DNA of 39,787 nt from an uncultured Bacteroidaceae bacterium (GTDB taxonomy: Bacteria; Bacteroidota; Bacteroidia; Bacteroidales; Bacteroidaceae). The first letter of the stretch is position 1. Each line of letters starts with the position of its first letter. Positions 33,856-39,787 of this stretch are shown here, in pieces. The DNA is taken from contig CALUJO010000020.1 in NCBI GenBank assembly GCA_944320965.1, forward strand, positions 1-39,787. The letters run 5' to 3'. The translations under genes and the position numbers were made by a program. The notes below the pieces were generated by a model. It was not told where the DNA came from. It did no database searches and saw only the letters and a program-made list of their open reading frames with translations.

Positions 33856-35229
33856 ATGGAAACCGTTCTTATTAGAATTATACAGCTATTCATGTCATTG
33901 TCCATACTTGTGCTAATCCACGAATTCGGACATTTCATATTTTCAAAACTATTCAAGGTCAGAGTTGAAAAATTCTGTCTTTTCTTTGACCCATGGTTCA
34001 CCCTTTTCAAATTCAAGCCTAAAAAAAGCGATACGGAATATTGTATGGGCTGGCTTCCGCTTGGAGGTTATGTAAAAATATCGGGAATGATTGACGAATC
34101 AATGGATACCGAGCAGATGAAACAGCCGGAACAGCCATGGGAGTTCCGAAGCAAACCGGCATGGCAAAGACTGCTTATCATGATTGGCGGTGTACTTTTT
34201 AACTTTATACTTGCAATAATAATCTACGGAATGATTCTTTTCACATGGGGAGAATCTACACTTACTCCGAAGAATCCTGAACTCGGACTTGATTTCAGCC
34301 AGACAGCTCTGAATGCAGGGTTCCAGAATGGAGACATACTTATTGATGCCAACGGAAAATCATTGGAAGAAGATGCGCAAAGCATAATGATTCCAAGAAG
34401 AAACGGAATATACAGCAACGTTGACCTGCTGCGCACTGTCGCAAATGCAAGAGTGATAAAAGTGAAACGTAACGGACAGGATGCCTATGTTCATCTGACA
34501 GAAGAGATGGGACAGAATATGATTATGGACTCTGTGTACTTCGCAAACTACCGTTTCCCTTACATAGTTGACAGTGTAATTGATGGTGGAGCCAAAGTTG
34601 CAGGGCTGATGAAAGGCGACAGAATCATTGCTGTTGACGGAAATGAGACACCTGCTTTCAGCGATTTCGAGAGGTATATTACATCTTTGAAGGATGCCGG
34701 CCAGAAAGTTGACAGTCTGCAAATCAAATACATCAGAAACAACGAAACAAACACTGTAAGCGTGGCAATGAGCGATGACATGAAAATGGGTATTCTGTAC
34801 AAAAGCGAATTCCAGTTCATGGAAAAATCAAAGAAAGAATATTCATTCTTCGCGTCAATACCTGCCGGAGTAACCCTCGGGGTAAACACAATGAAAGGGT
34901 ATGTCAGCGACATGAAATATGTATTCACCAAAAAAGGCGCAAACAGCCTGGGCGGATTCGGTTCAATTGCCAAGATATTCCCGAAACTTTGGGACTGGCA
35001 GAGATTCTGGGAAATGACTGCCCTGCTATCAATTATGCTTGCCGTAATGAATATTCTGCCAATACCTGCGCTTGACGGCGGTCATGTACTTTTCCTTTTC
35101 TATGAAATAATTACAGGCCGCAAGCCTAACGACAAATTCCTTGAGTACGCCCAGGTTGCCGGAATGATACTGTTGTTCGGACTACTTATTTGGGCAAACC
35201 TGAATGACATAATAAGGTTCCTGTTCTAA
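33856..35229 (+). CDS. rseP: Site-2 zinc metalloprotease RseP
   Basis: This 457-residue inner-membrane protease cleaves membrane-embedded anti-sigma factors. HEFGH (H22-E23-x2-H26) in the first helix is the zinc site. LGGYVKISGM follows, PDZ-like domains lie near 125-200 and 230-300, and NILPIPALDGGHVLF supplies the third ligand near the C-terminus. It is the last gene of the tsaB run and is followed by a terminator. Confidence 0.95.
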   Translation: METVLIRIIQLFMSLSILVLIHEFGHFIFSKLFKVRVEKFCLFFDPWFTLFKFKPKKSDTEYCMGWLPLGGYVKISGMIDESMDTEQMKQPEQPWEFRSKPAWQRLLIMIGGVLFNFILAIIIYGMILFTWGESTLTPKNPELGLDFSQTALNAGFQNGDILIDANGKSLEEDAQSIMIPRRNGIYSNVDLLRTVANARVIKVKRNGQDAYVHLTEEMGQNMIMDSVYFANYRFPYIVDSVIDGGAKVAGLMKGDRIIAVDGNETPAFSDFERYITSLKDAGQKVDSLQIKYIRNNETNTVSVAMSDDMKMGILYKSEFQFMEKSKKEYSFFASIPAGVTLGVNTMKGYVSDMKYVFTKKGANSLGGFGSIAKIFPKLWDWQRFWEMTALLSIMLAVMNILPIPALDGGHVLFLFYEIITGRKPNDKFLEYAQVAGMILLFGLLIWANLNDIIRFLF

Positions 35230-35253
35230 AAACTTAATATATAAAAAATAAGG

Positions 35254-35295
35254 CTTCCAATCTGCCCTGCAATGTATGGTGGATTGGAAGTTTTA
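35254..35295 (+). terminator. Terminator of the tsaB-rseP operon
   Basis: A 9-bp stem pairs CTTCCAATC (35254-35262) with GATTGGAAG (35282-35290) around a 19-nt loop, followed by TTTTATTT. Confidence 0.75.
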
Positions 35296-35411
35296 TTTAT
35301 GAGAAGAAACAACCATAATTGAGGCATGACGTAGCTTTCTTTCGCACACATAAGCAGCGCTCTATAAAAATAAATTTTTCACATAACAATAGATTATATA
35401 GATTATTTTTT

Positions 35412-35450
35412 ATAATATCGCATAGATATTATCCACTTAAACGATATTAT
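35412..35450. promoter_or_regulatory. Inverted plus direct repeat upstream of the 797-residue gene
   Basis: ATAATATC (35412-35419) and GATATTAT (35425-35432) are inverted arms around GCATA, and GATATTAT recurs at 35443-35450, 18 nt on. The last copy ends 24 nt before the ATG at 35475. This could be an operator or part of a promoter; it is also AT-rich enough to arise by chance. Confidence 0.35.
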
Positions 35451-35474
35451 ATATTAAAACAAATCATTACTAAC

Positions 35475-37868
35475 ATGAAACGATTCTACTTTTTTTTAGT
35501 TCTTTTATCACTTTGTATAGAATGCACGTATGCTTACAACACAGAAATATTCAAATTTAAAGAGTATTCAGTGAAAAATGGTAAAGGTATGACTATTTTC
35601 ACTTATTATTCAGAGAAAGATTTTAATTGTGATATAACTTTTTTAGCATTACCAGCGGAATATTCAAGAGGCCAATATTCTAACTATAGTATTATATGCA
35701 ACGACAACTCCATCAAATATAATATTCATTTTGATAACTATGGATGGCAAAGATTCCAAACACATAACAATTCATTAAATATAAAAAAAGGAGTAAATGT
35801 TTTAAAATTCATTTCAAATAATAAAGAATTACCTCAGATAAGACAAGTCGAAGTATTTGACAACTGCAAACATTATGAAGAACTCTGTTATAATTCCATT
35901 GCTCCAATAAAGTCTTCAAAAGCAATAACCAATGATAGCCTTACCAGAAATATGATGGAGAAACCAATGTATCGTTTAGGTGTAGATAAGGATAAAATAT
36001 TCTTCTCTACATTTATTTTACCTATTTATTTTGAAAAAGGAGAAAGAGCTTCATTTTATGCTCCAACAAAAGCAGATCCTGCTTTCGGTCTATATGAAAG
36101 CAACATTGAATTTAATTTATATTTTTTCTACGAAAATCCTGAGTTATTTTCTATATCCGAAAGTTCCCATAATAAATACATTTTCCAACGTACAGACTCT
36201 CTACCTGAAACGGGAATTTACTATGTTTTGGTTGAAGCACAATCCACAGGAGAAACTGGCTTTGTAACATTATTCATAAACAACAACATGCTTTATAAAC
36301 ACAATTTTGTTTCTAATTCAGAATGTAATGTACTTAAAGATCATCCAAATGGGATGATTTATGTTGATGACAAACATGCCCCCTATAATATGTTCACTAT
36401 AAATAGCCGCTCAAGTAGCCTAGAAAGAGTTTCAAACCCTTGTTTATGGTTAAAAAAAGCAGTAGGCGACAAATATAAAATTGTTGCATATAATGATGAC
36501 AACAATATTGATAGTGACTTTAATTGGGGATATAATGCAAGGATAAGAACCACTTTAGAAGATGGAATAAATTATAAACTATTGATAACCTCATCAAATC
36601 CTTACAACATGATTGGTGATACTTGTGATGTTTACCATTCATTCTGGAGTACCCCAACTATGCTGTTTAATACTATTAACAATTTTATAAATCTAAAACA
36701 AGAAGATTTAATTGAATCTGATGTTAGCACAAATGAATACAATTGTATTTCGTGGAGTGCTGGTGTAAATTTTACATGGTTAAACCCAGAAACAAAAGAT
36801 TTAAATTGGTTTGATAAATTATACAACAACGAGATTGTCTATGATGGTTTCTCTCAATTCAAAAGACCAGATAGTTTTCCTAAATACACAAGGAAAGGAG
36901 CCAACGAAAGCAACAGCGTCTTATATTTATGGGGGGACATAATAAATGGAGACACTATTGTGAAACATGCATCTATAAAAAATACAATTGATGATAATCC
37001 ACATGGATATGATTGGGAAAGTAAGTTTGGTAATTTGGCTAGGGCATTTCACCCAAGACTTTCATTGCAAAATTCATCTTATGGAAGAATAATTGCATGC
37101 TACAGAAAAACAGATAATAACTTTAATGATAAATTTAGCCCACAAATAAGTCTTATAAAAGCTATAGATAATGGGGAATTAAAAATAGAAACTATAGATA
37201 TTTCTACTGAAGAAAAAGACATAATTGATGAAAAGATTTCATCAATAGATTTTATTAAGCTAACTGAGATAGAGTCATACTACAAAAAATGGTCTGATTA
37301 TTATAGCAATAGAAAACACGAAAGTATAATTGGTGACTACTCTAGAAATAACGAATACAACAATCTATTAAGAATTATAAACAAAACAAAAAATAGTGAA
37401 TTTTTTGTTTTCAATAAATTCTTGGACGGGGATATAAGTATGATAAGGCTTATTAAAGATTTTGCTTATGCATCACAATATACTAAAGAATTGTGGGACA
37501 ATATTACTAAACAAAAAATAACTAATAATATTATTAGAAACTATAAATCAAACATAATATTATTTATTAAATCTATAATTAATAATCAAAATGATATTGA
37601 ACAATATAATTCTACATTAAGTAATGAAAATGAATTTGACATCTTAGTAAAATCTTACAGTATCGTTATAAACATTGAAAATACTTCATCTACTGAATGT
37701 GAAATTACCCTATATGATATAAATAATAATAATATAAAAAAATTACTTCCCAAAAGAATCCTAACTAAAGGGGCACACAAATTTGAATATAATGTTTCCC
37801 AAGGGTTATATATAGTCAGCTATATAAATAATGGAAACATAAATACAAAAAAAATAATTGTGAAATAA
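35475..37868 (+). CDS. Predicted T9SS-exported protein with a DUF7689-like putative cysteine-hydrolase domain
   Basis: This 797-residue protein starts with a signal peptide (MKRFYFFLVLLSLCIECTYA); an in-frame ATG at 35319 is rejected because the signal peptide begins here. Residues 25-400 are beta-rich and unrecognised. Residues 420-545 resemble DUF7689, with YNCISWSAGVNFTWLNP (C424), YDGFS, LYLWGD, VKHAS (H498), YDWESKFGN (512-520) and YGRIIACYRK. The Cys and His spacing suggests a papain-like or NlpC-like hydrolase, which is inference. Residues 550-730 are helical and unrecognised. Residues 735-797 look like a T9SS type A sorting tail (ITLYDINNNNIKKLL, GLYIVSYINNG, TKKIIVK). The gene is far more AT-rich than its neighbours, suggesting transfer. 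It probably shares a transcript with the LRR gene 30 nt downstream. Confidence 0.7.
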   Translation: MKRFYFFLVLLSLCIECTYAYNTEIFKFKEYSVKNGKGMTIFTYYSEKDFNCDITFLALPAEYSRGQYSNYSIICNDNSIKYNIHFDNYGWQRFQTHNNSLNIKKGVNVLKFISNNKELPQIRQVEVFDNCKHYEELCYNSIAPIKSSKAITNDSLTRNMMEKPMYRLGVDKDKIFFSTFILPIYFEKGERASFYAPTKADPAFGLYESNIEFNLYFFYENPELFSISESSHNKYIFQRTDSLPETGIYYVLVEAQSTGETGFVTLFINNNMLYKHNFVSNSECNVLKDHPNGMIYVDDKHAPYNMFTINSRSSSLERVSNPCLWLKKAVGDKYKIVAYNDDNNIDSDFNWGYNARIRTTLEDGINYKLLITSSNPYNMIGDTCDVYHSFWSTPTMLFNTINNFINLKQEDLIESDVSTNEYNCISWSAGVNFTWLNPETKDLNWFDKLYNNEIVYDGFSQFKRPDSFPKYTRKGANESNSVLYLWGDIINGDTIVKHASIKNTIDDNPHGYDWESKFGNLARAFHPRLSLQNSSYGRIIACYRKTDNNFNDKFSPQISLIKAIDNGELKIETIDISTEEKDIIDEKISSIDFIKLTEIESYYKKWSDYYSNRKHESIIGDYSRNNEYNNLLRIINKTKNSEFFVFNKFLDGDISMIRLIKDFAYASQYTKELWDNITKQKITNNIIRNYKSNIILFIKSIINNQNDIEQYNSTLSNENEFDILVKSYSIVINIENTSSTECEITLYDINNNNIKKLLPKRILTKGAHKFEYNVSQGLYIVSYINNGNINTKKIIVK

Positions 37869-37898
37869 ATAATGCCATAACCATTTAAAATTAATAAT

Positions 37899-39599
37899 AT
37901 GTATAATTTCATTTCAAATAAAAACAGGTTTATATATGTCATGGCAGCATTCATGGTATATACATCTTTTCATGTTCTGGCATCTGAACGCGACAATGCC
38001 GCAATCGTTAGCCAACAAGAAAACAATGACGAAAGCAGCTTTAACGTAAACGATATATCATTCAGGATTATAGATGACGATAAAAAACTCGTCGAAGTTA
38101 TAACCAGCACAATAGAACAGCACAACCTGGAAATCATCATTCCCGAAACAGTGGAATATAACGGCAATAATTACACAGTTACAAGCATTGGTCCAAGAGC
38201 CTTCTTCGAGGGTATTTTTGCAAAAAAGACGGCTATCATAACAATGCCCAATTCCATAACAACAGTTAACGACAGCGCTTTTTATTCAGACGGAATAACA
38301 ATCAAAAATATACCCAATAATATAAAATACATAGGCTATGCCGGTTTTTGTTTCAGCCAATTGCCAAAAGGAATAGAAGCATTGCCTGAAAGCATTGAAT
38401 ACATTGGAGGTTCAGCCTTTTCAGGTTGTGACCTTAGCAATCTTAAGACTTTGCCATCAAAAATATCTGTCATAAACGAATTCACTTTTTCGCAATCAAA
38501 AATTGAAAATCTGTCTTTAGGTGAAAAGATTGATTCAATCATGCCGAATGCATTTCATTCATCAGGATTAAAAAGTATAAGTTTGCCCGCAAGTCTGGTA
38601 TTTATCGGCGACAGTGCCTTTATGGGATGCAATTCACTAAAGTCAATCACCGTAGACGATAAGAACAAATTGTTTTCCGCTAAAGACAATGTCCTGTTCA
38701 ACAAGGATCAAAGCAAACTTGTTGTTTACCCCGGAGCTAAAAGCGAAGAAATGTATAGTATTCCGTCAACAGTCAAAGAAATAGGCAATTCGGCTTTCAT
38801 ACAAAATAATATATTGACAGAAGTGTTTTTCCCTGAATCTTTGGAAATTATTGGAGACTATGCTTTTGCCAATGCATCAAACTTGTCAACAGCAATTATG
38901 CCATTGAGCATTAAACACTTAGGCAAAGGTATTTTCAGAACCTGTTACAAACTCGAAAGCACACGTATTCCAGAAGTAGATGAAATAAGCGATCAGCTGT
39001 TCTACGGATGTATATCAATAAAAGAAATAACAATACCCAAGACCGTCCGGAGTATAGGCGTAGAAGCATTTGGTGCAACATCTATAGATAAAATCAACAT
39101 TCCTGAGGGAGTCCATACAATAGGAGATTTTGCTTTAAACGGTTGCGGTCTAAAATCAATAACATTGCCAAGTACGCTTGAATATATCGGACTAAATGCT
39201 TGTGATTATAACTTCAATCTTGAAGAAGTATGTTGCAAAGCTACCACCCCACCAGTAACAAACAGTTCATTCTATCTTTCCATCAACGACAATAGCATTT
39301 TATACGTTCCATATGGTACAAAGGACAAATACGCTTCAGCACCTGAATGGAAACGTTTCAAAACTATCAAGGAAGGTGTGCCATCGTCAATAAAAAAGGA
39401 CTCATCCGGAGAGACAAGAATCGAAATAAATGGAAACTCCGTCACTTTGACATGCCAAAATACCAATATCTCTATATACGAATTATCTGGAAATATTGTA
39501 TACAACAGATTTATTGATGGAACTGAAACCATAAATTTGCCATGCGGTATATACATTATAAAAGCAAATGATAACGTTAGCAAAATATACATCAAATAG
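37899..39599 (+). CDS. BspA-type leucine-rich-repeat surface protein with a T9SS sorting tail
   Basis: This 566-residue protein has an N-terminal hydrophobic signal segment (FIYVMAAFMVYTSFHVLA). About a dozen LRR_5 (BspA/TpLRR) repeats of about 23 residues run from about residue 85 to 450. Examples are LPASLVFIGDSAFMGCNSLKSIT, IPSTVKEIGNSAF and LPSTLEYIGLNAC. The repeats are followed by a linker with VPYGTKDKYASAPEW. The last 65 residues (ISIYELSGNIVYN, LPCGIYIIKAND, KIYIK) match the T9SS type A tail. BspA-like proteins bind host or bacterial surfaces in related species. Its base composition is closer to the chromosomal average than that of the gene before it. Confidence 0.85.
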   Translation: MYNFISNKNRFIYVMAAFMVYTSFHVLASERDNAAIVSQQENNDESSFNVNDISFRIIDDDKKLVEVITSTIEQHNLEIIIPETVEYNGNNYTVTSIGPRAFFEGIFAKKTAIITMPNSITTVNDSAFYSDGITIKNIPNNIKYIGYAGFCFSQLPKGIEALPESIEYIGGSAFSGCDLSNLKTLPSKISVINEFTFSQSKIENLSLGEKIDSIMPNAFHSSGLKSISLPASLVFIGDSAFMGCNSLKSITVDDKNKLFSAKDNVLFNKDQSKLVVYPGAKSEEMYSIPSTVKEIGNSAFIQNNILTEVFFPESLEIIGDYAFANASNLSTAIMPLSIKHLGKGIFRTCYKLESTRIPEVDEISDQLFYGCISIKEITIPKTVRSIGVEAFGATSIDKINIPEGVHTIGDFALNGCGLKSITLPSTLEYIGLNACDYNFNLEEVCCKATTPPVTNSSFYLSINDNSILYVPYGTKDKYASAPEWKRFKTIKEGVPSSIKKDSSGETRIEINGNSVTLTCQNTNISIYELSGNIVYNRFIDGTETINLPCGIYIIKANDNVSKIYIK

Positions 39600-39662
39600 G
39601 ACATTCGATTGACAAACAGCATTTAAACAAAACAACAGCGCTAATACTGCGCATATAAAAAA

Positions 39663-39698
39663 GAATCTCCATGTATCGGACTTAATACATGGAGATTC
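39663..39698. terminator. Hairpin after the LRR gene
   Basis: A 14-bp perfect stem pairs GAATCTCCATGTAT (39663-39676) with ATACATGGAGATTC (39685-39698) around an 8-nt loop. It lacks a long T-run on the plus side but has an A-run before it, so it may also stop transcripts coming from the right. Confidence 0.65.
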
Positions 39699-39713
39699 CA
39701 TGTTTATGTGATA

Positions 39714-39787
39714 AATGAATGTCCGCAAGTTGCCAATCAATAAATTCGATGTTTAAAGTTCGCCCTATACGTACATGCGCAAAGTTC
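39714..39787. repeat. Right copy of 74-bp terminal inverted repeat
   Basis: This segment is the exact reverse complement of 3-76. It includes the same nine codons and TAA (39714-39743) that end the NgoPII-like gene at the left edge, but here no coding region precedes them. It starts 15 nt after the hairpin that follows the LRR gene and runs off the window. Confidence 0.9.

Noticed and set aside
37899..39599. DNA-level tandem repeats in the LRR gene
   Set aside because: The periodicity is at the protein level (about 23-residue LRR_5 repeats); the codons have diverged too far to count as a nucleotide repeat.
3..39787. attL and attR of an integrated element covering the window
   Set aside because: The two copies are inverted, not direct, no integrase or transposase is present, and the interior is conserved housekeeping genes.

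Overview
The window comes from a Bacteroidota genome, almost certainly order Bacteroidales. Several families seen here are typical of or confined to that phylum: PorD/DUF4835, DUF4290, DUF3127, DUF3078, DUF4491 and proteins with type IX secretion (T9SS) C-terminal tails. Promoters also follow the Bacteroidales pattern, TTTG, a 19-20 bp gap, then TAnnTTTG. T9SS cargo plus PorD fits Prevotellaceae or a close relative, but I cannot name a species.

Layout, left to right. (1) 1-1892 is an AT-rich restriction island on the minus strand. It has an intact NgoPII-family endonuclease and, upstream, a HaeIII-family endonuclease broken by one in-frame TAA. In both families the characterised enzymes cut GGCC. 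No methyltransferase is in the window. (2) 2266-4644 has an MscS-like channel whose signal-peptide segment is cut off by an in-frame TAA, and a DUF1232 protein. (3) 4793-9603 is a four-gene minus-strand operon, iorA-iorB-aminotransferase-CoA transferase. It reads as a complete fermentative route from aromatic amino acids to arylacetates. (4) 9915-15372 has small membrane proteins, a POT peptide transporter, a threonine aldolase and dGTPase. (5) 15369-23547 is a minus-strand block: dnaN, a DnaQ-like exonuclease, coaBC, porD, recN, rlmB and a trypsin-fold/TPR protein that has lost its catalytic residues. (6) 23729-28488 has an OB-fold protein with an SSB-like tail, two predicted outer-membrane barrels and the yicC-gmk-nadD operon. 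(7) 28598-35229 is a plus-strand housekeeping operon: tsaB, DUF4290, murA, rimM, an M23 peptidase, dxr and rseP. (8) 35475-39599 has two predicted T9SS-exported proteins. One is a very AT-rich 797-residue protein with a DUF7689-like putative cysteine-hydrolase domain; the other is a BspA-type leucine-rich-repeat protein.

The two window ends are perfect inverted copies of one 74-bp sequence (3-76 and 39714-39787), both leading outward. The left copy supplies the last nine codons and the stop of the NgoPII-like gene. The simplest reading is that the window is a contig bounded by two inverted copies of a longer multicopy element.

Most of the window is conserved chromosomal backbone. The accessory or unusual parts are the restriction island with its repeat boundary, the arylacetate operon, the two ochre-interrupted genes and the T9SS cargo pair at the right end. 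I saw no tRNA, rRNA, CRISPR array, transposase or integrase.
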